Assembly: GCA_037956075.1 (NCBI GenBank)
Contig: CP138327.1
Location: forward strand, 930,001-994,000
Source of the DNA: Catillopecten margaritatus gill symbiont
GTDB taxonomy: Bacteria > Pseudomonadota > Gammaproteobacteria > PS1 > Pseudothioglobaceae
Direction of reading: 5' to 3'
DNA length: 64,000 bases
Below, in pieces: positions 27,524 through 34,604 of the stretch (within the stretch, counting starts at the first letter, position 1; every line of letters begins with the position of its first letter). The position numbers and the translations under genes were made by a program. The notes beneath the pieces are model-generated. The model had not been told where the DNA came from. It searched no databases and saw only the letters and a list, made by a program, of their open reading frames with translations.

Positions 27524-28477
27524 ATGATTGATATTCTACTACCATTTGCCGCCCTTTTAACAGGTTTTATACTTTTAATTTGGAGTGCGGACGCATTTAC
27601 CGATAATGGCGCACGGATTGCCACGATTTTTAAAGTTTCACCGTTGGTAATTGGCTTGTTAATTTTTGGTTTCGGCACCTCTGCCCCTGAAATGCTGGTA
27701 TCGGGATTGGCGGCAATGGAAGGCAATACGGGCATCAGTATTGGTAATGCAATTGGCTCCAATATTTTTAATATTGCTTTGGTACTAGGCATCAGTGCAC
27801 TCATTACACCGATTGAAGTTAAAAACAGTGTGTTAAAAAAAGAATGGGTATTTTTATTATTTGTAACGATTGTAACGGGTTTTTTATTGTGGGATAGGCG
27901 GCTTGATGTGGTTGATGGGTTGATTTTGGTCGCTTTATTGGTAACATTTTTAACCTATACACTTAAGACAGCAAAAAACAGCAACAGCCATGAATTTGAC
28001 GAATTAGTGGAAGATGCAGATGAAAATCAAGTGGGTAAAACTTGGTTGATGCTAATTTTGGGCTTAATTGTATTAATTGCCAGTGCAAAATTAATCGTTT
28101 GGGGCGGGGTGGCAGTGGCTAAAAGTTATGGCATTTCGGATTTAGTGATTGGGTTGAGTGTGATTGCACTCGGCACCAGTTTGCCAGAATTAGCGGTATC
28201 AATTGCCAGTGTTTTGAAAAAACAATATGATATGGTCGTGGGTAATGTCATTGGATCCAACCTTTTTAACACAATTGCCGTGCTGGCAATTCCTGGCTTG
28301 ATTCATCCATCGGATATAGCAGATAAAGTCATGACGCGTGATTATCCCGTAATGTTGTTATTAACGGTTTTGCTGTTTGTCCTTGCTTACAAATTCCATA
28401 AAAAGCACGCTGTAAATCGTATGGGTGGTGTGGTGTTGATAGCTATTTTTGGTCTTTATATGTGGCAATTATTTTGA
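27524..28477 (+). CDS. Calcium/sodium antiporter (CaCA family, YrbG-like)
   Basis: 317 residues, ten hydrophobic helices in two related halves. The two alpha-repeat motifs are present: GFGTSAPEMLVSGLAA (about residues 49-64) with GNAIGSNIFNIAL, and ALGTSLPELAVSIAS (about 221-235) with GNVIGSNLFNTIA. An acidic loop (DELVEDADENQ, about 162-172) separates the halves, as in YrbG. It exchanges cations across the inner membrane; ion specificity is not certain. Its end overlaps tsaE by 16 bases. Confidence 0.93.
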   Translation: MIDILLPFAALLTGFILLIWSADAFTDNGARIATIFKVSPLVIGLLIFGFGTSAPEMLVSGLAAMEGNTGISIGNAIGSNIFNIALVLGISALITPIEVKNSVLKKEWVFLLFVTIVTGFLLWDRRLDVVDGLILVALLVTFLTYTLKTAKNSNSHEFDELVEDADENQVGKTWLMLILGLIVLIASAKLIVWGGVAVAKSYGISDLVIGLSVIALGTSLPELAVSIASVLKKQYDMVVGNVIGSNLFNTIAVLAIPGLIHPSDIADKVMTRDYPVMLLLTVLLFVLAYKFHKKHAVNRMGGVVLIAIFGLYMWQLF

Positions 28478-28932
28478 AAACAACCCTAAAAACAACCCTT
28501 AACAGCGAGACTGAAACTCAGCAGTTTGCCAAAACCTTGGCACAAAATTCTAACCCCCCTTTAGTCATTTATTTGCAGGGTGATTTAGGTGTAGGAAAAA
28601 CTACTTTTGCCAGGAGTTTTATCCAGTTTTTCGGCTTTGACAAAGTCAAAAGTCCAACTTATTCTTTGGTAGAAAGTTATCAAAATGACATTATTAACAT
28701 CCACCATTTTGATTGCTATCGCCTTAGCAATCCTGAAGAATTAGAATATATCGGCATCCGTGAATACTTAAAAGGTAATCACATTCAATTAATTGAATGG
28801 CCAGATTTAGGTAAGGGAATAATTGCTCCCGCAGACTTAACCATTGAAATTAGTGGCGACAATAACATGAGAAAATTAACACTGGATGCACAGACTAACA
28901 TGGGTGAGGAGCTACTAAAATGTATCAATTAA
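28462..28932 (+). CDS. tsaE: tRNA threonylcarbamoyladenosine biosynthesis ATPase TsaE
   Basis: 156 residues. ATPase that cycles the TsaBD complex in t6A37 tRNA modification. Walker A GDLGVGKTTFARS (about residues 40-52), KSPTYSLVESYQ (about 65-76), HHFDCYRL and IQLIEWPD are all family motifs. A TTG four codons in is an alternative start that would reduce the overlap with the antiporter gene. The stop lies inside the amiC start (13-base overlap), as in the common tsaE-amiC arrangement. Confidence 0.95.
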   Translation: MAIILKTTLKTTLNSETETQQFAKTLAQNSNPPLVIYLQGDLGVGKTTFARSFIQFFGFDKVKSPTYSLVESYQNDIINIHHFDCYRLSNPEELEYIGIREYLKGNHIQLIEWPDLGKGIIAPADLTIEISGDNNMRKLTLDAQTNMGEELLKCIN

Positions 28933-30116
28933 AAGTTTTTTTACTTTTCCTATTGCTGTTTAGCAATACTCATGCAAGTGACAAAATTACCTTACACGAT
29001 TTTCGTTTTTGGACTTCACCAGAACGCACCAGAATTGTGATTGATGTTGAGGAAGATATTCAATATACAGTTACCAGCAAAGGCAATAGAATTGATTTAA
29101 ATATTCACAATGCGAAGTTTTTGCGCAAAACCTATGACAAATTATTTTATCAAGATATGCGTATCAAACGCACCAAACTCAAACGAAAATTAAAAGAAAT
29201 GCACTTGCTGTTCACGATTAGAAAAAGCTACCATCTCAAAAGCTACATGCTCAAACCCAACTCAAAATACACTCACCATCGATTGGTACTTGATATTTAT
29301 GACAAGTCCAAGCCAATTAAAAAAATCATTAAGAAACCAATTAAGAGAGTTATCAAAAAACCTACCATTCCAAGTACGCCTCCTGTTATTCCAAACACAC
29401 CTTCTGTCATCCCGAGTGCAACCGAGGGATCTCGTCAAACAAAAAAAATCATCCTAATCGATGCCGGCCATGGCGGAGAAGACCCAGGTGCAATCGGCTA
29501 TTATCACTCAAAAGAAAAGAAAATCACCTTGTCCATTGCTAAAAAACTACTAAAAAAACTTAATAAAACTCGTAACTTTAAAGCTCTATTAACTAGGCAC
29601 GGGGATTACTATGTTGGATTAACCAAGCGTATTCGTATTGCACAAGCAAACAATGCCTCTTTGTTTATCTCCATTCACGCTGATTCTGTCAAACGCAGAA
29701 GTGCAAAAGGCGCCTCAGTTTACACACTATCAGAGCGTGGTGGCTCAACTAAATTTGCCAAGCGCTTAGAGCGCTCACAAAATACAGCGGACCAATTTGG
29801 TGGCATTGAAGAAGTACTAAAAGGTGATAAATATTTAAAGAAGATACTTTGGAATTTTTCTAGAAGAGACCGTGACATTCAAAGTCAAAAACTCGGAAAA
29901 CACATCCTACAACAAATGCGCAAAATTGGCCCCTTGCATAAGAAAACTCCGCAAAAAGCAGGCTTCGTCGTTCTAAAAACCCCCGCCATTCCATCAGTCT
30001 TAGTGGAAACTGCTTTTATCTCTAACCCACAAGAAGAAAAACGCTTAGTCAACAAGAAAGAACAAGATAAAATTGCCGACGCTCTCTACCATGCCATCCT
30101 AAACTACTACAAATAA
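28920..30116 (+). CDS. amiC: N-acetylmuramoyl-L-alanine amidase (AMIN + Amidase_3)
   Basis: 398 residues, periplasmic cell-separation amidase. Signal peptide at residues 1-19 (VFLLFLLLFSNTHA). AMIN domain at about 22-120 binds peptidoglycan. A basic, proline-rich linker at about 125-175, and the Zn amidase domain at about 178-398. Ligands: histidine of IDAGHGGEDPG, glutamate of SKEKKITLS, histidine of FISIHADS; catalytic glutamate in LVETAFISNP. The linker contains a translated copy of the 27-bp palindromic repeat (VIPSATEGS). Family naming AmiC versus AmiB is not certain. Confidence 0.92.
   Translation: MYQLKVFLLFLLLFSNTHASDKITLHDFRFWTSPERTRIVIDVEEDIQYTVTSKGNRIDLNIHNAKFLRKTYDKLFYQDMRIKRTKLKRKLKEMHLLFTIRKSYHLKSYMLKPNSKYTHHRLVLDIYDKSKPIKKIIKKPIKRVIKKPTIPSTPPVIPNTPSVIPSATEGSRQTKKIILIDAGHGGEDPGAIGYYHSKEKKITLSIAKKLLKKLNKTRNFKALLTRHGDYYVGLTKRIRIAQANNASLFISIHADSVKRRSAKGASVYTLSERGGSTKFAKRLERSQNTADQFGGIEEVLKGDKYLKKILWNFSRRDRDIQSQKLGKHILQQMRKIGPLHKKTPQKAGFVVLKTPAIPSVLVETAFISNPQEEKRLVNKKEQDKIADALYHAILNYYK
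29406..29432 (+). repeat. 27-bp dispersed palindromic repeat inside amiC, copy 4
   Basis: GTCATCCCGAGTGCAACCGA followed by GGGATCT lies in frame in the amiC linker and is translated as part of SVIPSATEGSR. It matches the copies in intergenic DNA at 10971, 11103, 25509 and 30233. Confidence 0.75.
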
Positions 30117-30150
30117 CTTTACCCCCTGCTATCATTTCTATTGACAGTCA

Positions 30151-30239
30151 CTATCATTTATTAGCAATTACTGTCATTTATTAGCAATTACTGTCATTTA
30201 TTAGCAATTACTGTCATTTATTAGCAATTACTGTCATTT
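30151..30239 (+). repeat. 20-bp tandem repeat downstream of amiC
   Basis: Period 20: CTGTCATTTATTAGCAATTA occurs exactly at 30171, 30191 and 30211, with a one-base variant at 30151 and a partial unit at 30231 that runs into the 27-bp palindromic repeat. No spacers, so not a CRISPR. Confidence 0.9.
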
Positions 30240-30259
30240 CGAGCGCAGCCGAGAAATCT
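30233..30259 (+). repeat. 27-bp dispersed palindromic repeat, copy 5
   Basis: GTCATTTCGAGCGCAGCCGA followed by GAAATCT. It closes the 20-bp tandem array, and its first bases are shared with the array unit. Confidence 0.75.
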
Positions 30260-30287
30260 TATAAACTAACAATCCTTAAACTCAACA

Positions 30288-30315
30288 TGAGACCTCTACA
30301 TTGGACCTCAATATG
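30288..30315 (+). repeat. Solitary end of MITE family 2
   Basis: TGAGACCTCTACATTGGACC followed by TCAATATG resembles the left end of the element at 49988 (TGAGACCCCTGCATTGGGTA...). No partner end is visible nearby, so it is a decayed or truncated copy. Confidence 0.5.
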
Positions 30316-30340
30316 AAAAAATACAATCCCGCTCTCTTAT

Positions 30341-31051
30341 TTAAAACTTCCAACTGGCATTAAATGTAAATAATTGCTCCTTTTTAAAACCCTGTCTAAG
30401 CTTCTTCAATGGGCGTGACCACACAAAGGCTGTACTTAAGTTATTACCACTAGTTTGAAACCCAATAGCACCACCAGCAATCTCACCACAATTATCATTA
30501 TTGTCACTTTCACACTTTACTTTACCGTAATCAAGTCCAATAAAAGGCGTTATAGTTTTTAACAACTTTGGATGTAAATCCAACTTGATGGATTTTGATA
30601 AATCATTTCTAATATACCAAGCATTATTGCCAAATAAACTTAACCTATCATAGCCCCTGACTGTGCTACTACTACCTACAGTTTTTTTATCATTGTCATA
30701 TAAAATATCTCTAGTGTGTTGCAGATGAAAATTTGAATTTAGCGAATAACTCCTATCTTGAAAATAGTATAGCAATTTACTATCAACGCTAAACTTTTTA
30801 AATTCCAAAATTGCCGAATTAATCAAATCAGACTCAGCACCAACATAATCATCGTCTCTCGCCCCAAACCAATCCACACCTTGGTAATAACTATAAGTAT
30901 TGGTCAACTGCCACTGGCTTTGTAAATGAGTATGAATAAAATCAACTTGCGCTAAAGTGATTTTGTAACTGGATACATCAATCGCCCTATTGACAAAATA
31001 ATTTTTAGTATTCTTATGATAAATTGAAAGCAAGGCTTGGTATTTATTATA
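30341..31051 (-). pseudogene. 3' fragment of a TpsB/ShlB-type outer-membrane transporter, cut by IS
   Basis: The open frame runs from the IS boundary at 31051 to the stop at 30341 (about 236 codons) and has no start of its own. It codes for the C-terminal beta-barrel part of a two-partner secretion transporter: alternating amphipathic strands (TYSYYQGVDWFGARDDDYVG, YYFQDRSYSLNSNFHLQH). A VRGYDR motif is typical of the TpsB/FhaC VRGY tetrad, and the protein ends with a terminal Phe (FNASWKF) as outer-membrane proteins do. The signal, POTRA domains and first strands are missing. Its likely partner, a TpsA fragment, lies across the IS pair at 36303. Confidence 0.85.
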
Positions 31052-31060
31052 GGGTCTTAA

Positions 31061-31752
31061 CTAGTTAAGCGGCTCTTTTCTAAAATTATCAAGTAAGATT
31101 TTATACATATCTTGCTTACGATTATTAAATCTAAATTCACATTCTTTAAGATGATATTTAAACATTTTTTTATTCATTCCTTTAAATTTTACTAGTCTAT
31201 TTTTAGCATAACCCCAAAAAGATTCGATGCCGTTAATATGAGAATTTCCTCTGGCAAATTCATTCTTACCATGATGAACACGATAATGCTTTTTATAGCC
31301 AAAATCTACTAAGCCATTATATCCACGCCATCCGTCAGAATTAATAATACTATCTGTTGATGTTTTGTCTTTTATTATGCTGTGAAGGGTTATTCTATCG
31401 CACTTTTCTATAATTTGAGTATAAACCTTATCACCTCGTTTCAATAAGCCAAATACGATTATCTTGCCCCTGGCACCTCGGCCGCGTTTCCCACGGACGC
31501 GCCGAGCACCAAAAAGCTTTCATCAACTTCAATCTGCCCCACTAGTGGGGCAGATTGAAGTTGATATTGGTCTGATAATTCAAAAATTCTTATCCTTACA
31601 AGTGTCAAAATTTTATTAACAGTGTTTAAATTTAGATTGGTTAATTGTGCTATTTGAGTAGCGCTTAAATCCACTGAAAAATATTTAATAACTTCTCTAA
31701 ATTTTGCCTCTGAAAGTCTTGAACGGTTGTAATACTTATTTTTCCTTTTCAT
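31061..31752 (-). pseudogene. Frameshifted ISXO2-like transposase
   Basis: Same protein as the intact copy at 35601, but a one-base loss with neighbouring changes near 31518 (GAAAGCTTTTTGG here, GAAAGCTACTTTGG in copy 2) shifts the frame. The shift lies just after the first catalytic aspartate (IEVDES). The second half continues in another frame from about 31444. The intact copy could still act on this element in trans. Confidence 0.92.
31522..31565. repeat. 44-bp perfect palindrome inside IS copy 1
   Basis: The 22-base arm ATCAACTTCAATCTGCCCCA-CT meets its exact reverse complement without spacer (centre ACTAGT). It codes for the QLQSAPLVGQIEVD stretch before the first catalytic Asp. The same palindrome is at 35788-35831. 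Confidence 0.95.
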
Positions 31753-31950
31753 AACTAGTATTTTAAGCAATTAAAAATTGCTTAACTAGTTAAGACCCTA
31801 TAATTATATACACTTTAAGTTAAACATTATATTTATAAAGTGTTATTAATTCTCTTTTTTAATTGCTTAGGATGTTTGTATAAAAATTAGTATATAATTA
31901 TGACTATAACAAATAGTTATGTGTAAGAAATTTAGAGAAGGAGGCTAGTA

Positions 31951-32229
31951 ATGGTTTCAAAAAATCAAAAAGATAAAATTTGGGATAAAGCCAAAAGAAT
32001 ACGAGGTAAAGGCCCTGCATTATATCGACAAGACCCTTATGGAAATACAATGTACAAACCATCCCATGGTAAAAGTTCTGAAATGGGGTGGGATATAGAC
32101 CATATAAAACCTAAGAGCAAAGGTGGTTCTGATGCAACGGTTAATTTACAAGCACTAAATTCAAGTGTTAACCGTGCCAAAGGTAATTCTGGTGTTAAGA
32201 AAAGTAGGCATTCTAAAATAAATAAATAA
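31951..32229 (+). CDS. Stand-alone HNH endonuclease
   Basis: 92 residues. HNH signature in WDIDHIKPKSKGGSDA (about residues 49-64) followed by NLQALNSSVNRAKGN, the usual D-H...N...N arrangement. A preceding YGNTMYKPSHG segment is typical of small single-domain HNH proteins. The RBS GAAGGAGG is strong. No fused domain, so DNA or RNA specificity cannot be told. It is the first gene inside the left IS copy, in the cassette array, and may pair with the next ORF (17-base gap). Confidence 0.85.
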   Translation: MVSKNQKDKIWDKAKRIRGKGPALYRQDPYGNTMYKPSHGKSSEMGWDIDHIKPKSKGGSDATVNLQALNSSVNRAKGNSGVKKSRHSKINK

Positions 32230-32246
32230 AGTACGGGACAAACGGG

Positions 32247-32660
32247 ATGCAGACATTTTTTTGTAGTTTAAAGGTGGCTAATTGGTTAATTAGTGAAAAG
32301 TTTGAGTTGCAAAGCAACCCAATCACAAAATCACTAAAACCAAAAGAGATATATCTTTTTGGCAAAATCCAAGATTCAGATGAAAGCGCCATGGATGGAT
32401 TTTCTTTTCAATTAAGAATTGGGGGTATTGAAAAACAAGAACACGAAGCTTTATTGGGAAAAGAACATGTGTATGCTGGTATAAACTTACCTACCAATGA
32501 AATAGAAAAGCTAGAAAATCAGCTATTATTAGGCTCGGTAAAATTGAGTTTCAATATAAGTTTACAATTCAAACAAAATATTTCTTTATTTGATTTACCA
32601 AAAAATAAAAAATGTGCACTATCATATTTTTGCAAAAATGTATCCAGCAAAAACACATAA
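32247..32660 (+). CDS. Unrecognised cassette protein (137 aa)
   Basis: Not recognised. Soluble, no signal peptide. Predicted beta-rich middle (EIYLFGKIQDSDESAMDGFS, then FQLRIGG), with two further strand-like stretches (HVYAGINLP, VKLSFNISLQFK). The gene ends directly at attC1, the stop TAA lying inside the attC core. It therefore belongs to an integron cassette, together with the HNH gene just upstream, for which no separate attC is present. It could be the partner of the HNH nuclease; this is inference. Confidence 0.6.
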   Translation: MQTFFCSLKVANWLISEKFELQSNPITKSLKPKEIYLFGKIQDSDESAMDGFSFQLRIGGIEKQEHEALLGKEHVYAGINLPTNEIEKLENQLLLGSVKLSFNISLQFKQNISLFDLPKNKKCALSYFCKNVSSKNT

Positions 32661-32709
32661 CAATTCACTCCAGCGGACTGCTAACGCATCCGCTGAGTTC
32701 AAGCGTTAT
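32658..32709 (+). other. attC recombination site 1
   Basis: 52 bp: TAACAATTCACTCCAGCGGA at the left and TCCGCTGAGTTCAAGCGTTAT at the right form the two imperfect arms. The end motifs TAACAA and GCGTTAT are the R'' and R' core sites of integron attC sites, and the overall sequence is close to the aadA-type attC. The short loop reads CTGCTAACGCA. Confidence 0.88.
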
Positions 32710-32755
32710 GCATCAAATCGGTAATCATGTGTTAGGTAAAAAATAGAAATAGGAT

Positions 32756-33553
32756 ATGGAAACCAAAGAACACACAAAAAAGAAACACGAAGATATTGAG
32801 ATTATCTCCAACGTATCAAAAGAAGATTTTTCGAGAGAAATTTTTATTGGTGTATATGCTGTTGATATTGTTTTTACAGGTATAGTTTTTAAGCAATGTG
32901 TCTTTGATAAGTGCTATTTTAGAAATTGTAAGTTTATTCGGTGTGATTTTACTGGTACAGAGTTCAAATCGTGTAATTTAAGAGGTGCACAGTTTGATGG
33001 TTGTGATTTTATTTACTCCACATGGGAAAAAACTTTGCTTGAAGAAAATTTCTTAGATTATTGTCTTCCTAGCCAAGAAAATCTTGCTAGAGATTTAGTA
33101 CAAGAACTTAGGGTTAATTTTTCGCAAATCGGAAATTACCCTGCTGTAAATTATGCATCAACTATTGAAGTCAAGCTCACAGGTATTCATCTATACAAAT
33201 CTGCATATTCTAAAGAAGCATACTACAGATCCAAACACAAAGGCTGGGATAGAGTTTTTAAAGGTTATGAACATTTCAAATGGAAATTTCTTGATTTATT
33301 ATGGGGTAATGGCGAAAGTATTATTAAAGCAATAGTGACAATATTTTTTCTAATTTCCGTGTTATCTACGGTCAGTTTTAATGTTAATGATTCTTCGTGG
33401 ATTGATAACTTTAAAGCTTCATTTCTAGGGTTTTGGGGCGTGAAATCTAATATAGTTATTCCTGCATATATTTCTATTTGTTTGGTAATTTCAAGATTTG
33501 TGTTTTTTGGTTTATTTATGGCTATTTTAGTAAAAAGGTTGGCAAGAAGGTGA
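32756..33553 (+). CDS. Pentapeptide-repeat protein with two-helix channel-like C-terminus
   Basis: 265 residues. Residues about 40-90 are pentapeptide repeats (FKQCVFDKCYFRNCKFIRCD, then FTGTEFKSCNLRGAQFDGCD). A helical middle follows (about 95-185). The C-terminus has two membrane helices, about 193-212 (IKAIVTIFFLISVLSTVSF) and about 235-258 (ISICLVISRFVFFGLFMAIL). A re-entrant-like FKASFLGFWGV lies between them, and the end is KRLARR. This is the layout of two-helix ion-channel domains attached to pentapeptide repeats, but the TVGYG filter is absent. The stop overlaps the next gene (GTGA). Function inferred only: a membrane effector. Confidence 0.75.
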   Translation: METKEHTKKKHEDIEIISNVSKEDFSREIFIGVYAVDIVFTGIVFKQCVFDKCYFRNCKFIRCDFTGTEFKSCNLRGAQFDGCDFIYSTWEKTLLEENFLDYCLPSQENLARDLVQELRVNFSQIGNYPAVNYASTIEVKLTGIHLYKSAYSKEAYYRSKHKGWDRVFKGYEHFKWKFLDLLWGNGESIIKAIVTIFFLISVLSTVSFNVNDSSWIDNFKASFLGFWGVKSNIVIPAYISICLVISRFVFFGLFMAILVKRLARR

Positions 33554-34173
33554 GCCATGAAATTTATATTTTTGGTTCTATTACTCGTGGTGAGGTCAAC
33601 TCCTCATCTGATACTGACATCCTTGTTATTCCATTAGATGGTGAATCAAAACAGGCCTACCCTTCAAATTGGTCTTATTACACCAAGGATATACTTAATA
33701 AAATGCATAAAGATGGAAGGCTTTTCTCTTGGCACTTATATCTCGATGCAAAATGCATTTATACACCTAAAGCTACTCCATTATTGTTTGAAATGGGGAG
33801 GCCTAGCTCTTACAAGACAGCAAAAGAAGATATTGATGACCTAAGTTATTTATTAAATCAGTCAATGGAATCTCTACAAAATAATACATTTAATCAAATT
33901 TACGAAATTGGAATTGTTCATACCTGTTTGCGCGATATTGCTATGTCAGCATCGTGGTGGTTATTCGAACGCCCATGTTTTTCTATTTATGCGCCATATC
34001 AAATAGGAATTCCATTGCCTATTAATAAAGAAACTTATAGAAAGTTAATATCTGCAAGGCATAATTCAACTCGTGGAATTACCAGTAATTTTGATTGGAA
34101 ACTGGTAGTTGAGGAGTTATTAACTTCATCAATATGTAAGTGGGTGTCGGATGTCAAAAGGGTGTGTGTATGA
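33550..34173 (+). CDS. Minimal nucleotidyltransferase with helical C-terminal domain
   Basis: 207 residues from the GTG at 33550, which overlaps the pentapeptide gene stop by four bases; an ATG 24 codons upstream would lie deep in that gene. The active-site motif IFGSITRGEVNSSSDTDILVI (in part GSxxxGx5SDTD, about residues 8-24) is that of the DNA polymerase beta superfamily (MNT/KNTase type). A third acidic residue may be in WHLYLDAKC. The C-terminal half (about 100-205) is helical, HEPN/KNTase-C-like. Such proteins modify RNases or small molecules as antitoxins or resistance enzymes. Coupled to both neighbours. Confidence 0.75.
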   Translation: MSHEIYIFGSITRGEVNSSSDTDILVIPLDGESKQAYPSNWSYYTKDILNKMHKDGRLFSWHLYLDAKCIYTPKATPLLFEMGRPSSYKTAKEDIDDLSYLLNQSMESLQNNTFNQIYEIGIVHTCLRDIAMSASWWLFERPCFSIYAPYQIGIPLPINKETYRKLISARHNSTRGITSNFDWKLVVEELLTSSICKWVSDVKRVCV

Positions 34174-34481
34174 ACTCATTTGTTAGGAAAGTAGAGGCTG
34201 AAAGAAGTATTCTTACCGAGGTAAATATATATACAAAAGGCAAGGGGCAACTTACAGGGCTTTCTAGTTCTGCAATTGATAACTGGTGTTCATTTCATAA
34301 TGTAGAATTGAATGGTGAAGTATCAAATACACTCCGCAATCTTTCTGATTTATGCAATAGCCTTTCAGATAGAAGTAACGAAAGTTTTGTAAATATTCCG
34401 ATAGAAAGGATATATAAAATTAAAAAAGAGGTTTTGATTTTAATTGATGGTTTAACTGCTCATTTTCATAAAAATGCATAA
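34170..34481 (+). CDS. Small unrecognised protein coupled to the nucleotidyltransferase
   Basis: 103 residues from the ATG at 34170, which overlaps the nucleotidyltransferase stop by four bases (ATGA). No signal peptide or membrane helix. Mostly helical by composition, with LSSSAIDNWCSFHNVE in the middle and IYKIKKEVLILIDGLTAHFH at the end. The stop codon falls in the attC2 core (TAACAA), which closes a three-gene cassette. Function unknown; it may be a regulator or partner of the nucleotidyltransferase. Confidence 0.65.
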   Translation: MNSFVRKVEAERSILTEVNIYTKGKGQLTGLSSSAIDNWCSFHNVELNGEVSNTLRNLSDLCNSLSDRSNESFVNIPIERIYKIKKEVLILIDGLTAHFHKNA

Positions 34482-34570
34482 CAATAGCTTCCAGCAGACT
34501 ACTATAAGCGTCATTTTTTTTGCGGAGCAAAAAAACTGCCCCTTATGGTAGCCGCTGAAGCTGGCGTTAG
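34479..34570 (+). other. attC recombination site 2
   Basis: 92 bp from TAACAATAGCTTCCAGC to GCTGAAGCTGGCGTTAG. The arms pair over AGCTTCCAGC / GCTGAAGCT and ACTATAAG / CTTATGGTAG. A long T-run/A-run hairpin (TTTTTTTTGCGGAGCAAAAAAA) makes the loop. Seven differences from attC3. Confidence 0.9.
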
Positions 34571-34604
34571 AATTTATAAGGTTAGAATTTACAAGGAATA
34601 TAAT

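Larger units (their letters stand above)
31052..31798 (-). mobile_element. IS1595-type insertion sequence, defective copy 1
   Basis: 747 bp with 19-bp terminal inverted repeats GGGTCTTAACTAGTTAAGC / GCTTAACTAGTTAAGACCC. Almost identical to the copy at 35555-36302 but in inverted orientation and one base shorter. The eight bases outside each end (TTATTATA, TATAATTA) do not form a target-site duplication. Confidence 0.92.

Noticed and set aside
30151-30239. CRISPR array
   Set aside because: The units are directly adjacent 20-bp repeats without spacers, and no cas gene is in the window.
33388-33540. Genuine potassium channel in the pentapeptide protein
   Set aside because: The helix-loop-helix layout fits, but the TVGYG selectivity filter is absent, so ion selectivity cannot be claimed.
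33478-33549. Longer start of the nucleotidyltransferase
   Set aside because: The extension is out-of-frame translation of the pentapeptide protein's last membrane helix; the GTG at 33550 gives a GTGA overlap and a proper domain start.
34545-34604. Upstream start of the HEPN-like protein
   Set aside because: It would place the N-terminus inside attC2; the GTG at 34605 has the RBS AAGGA.
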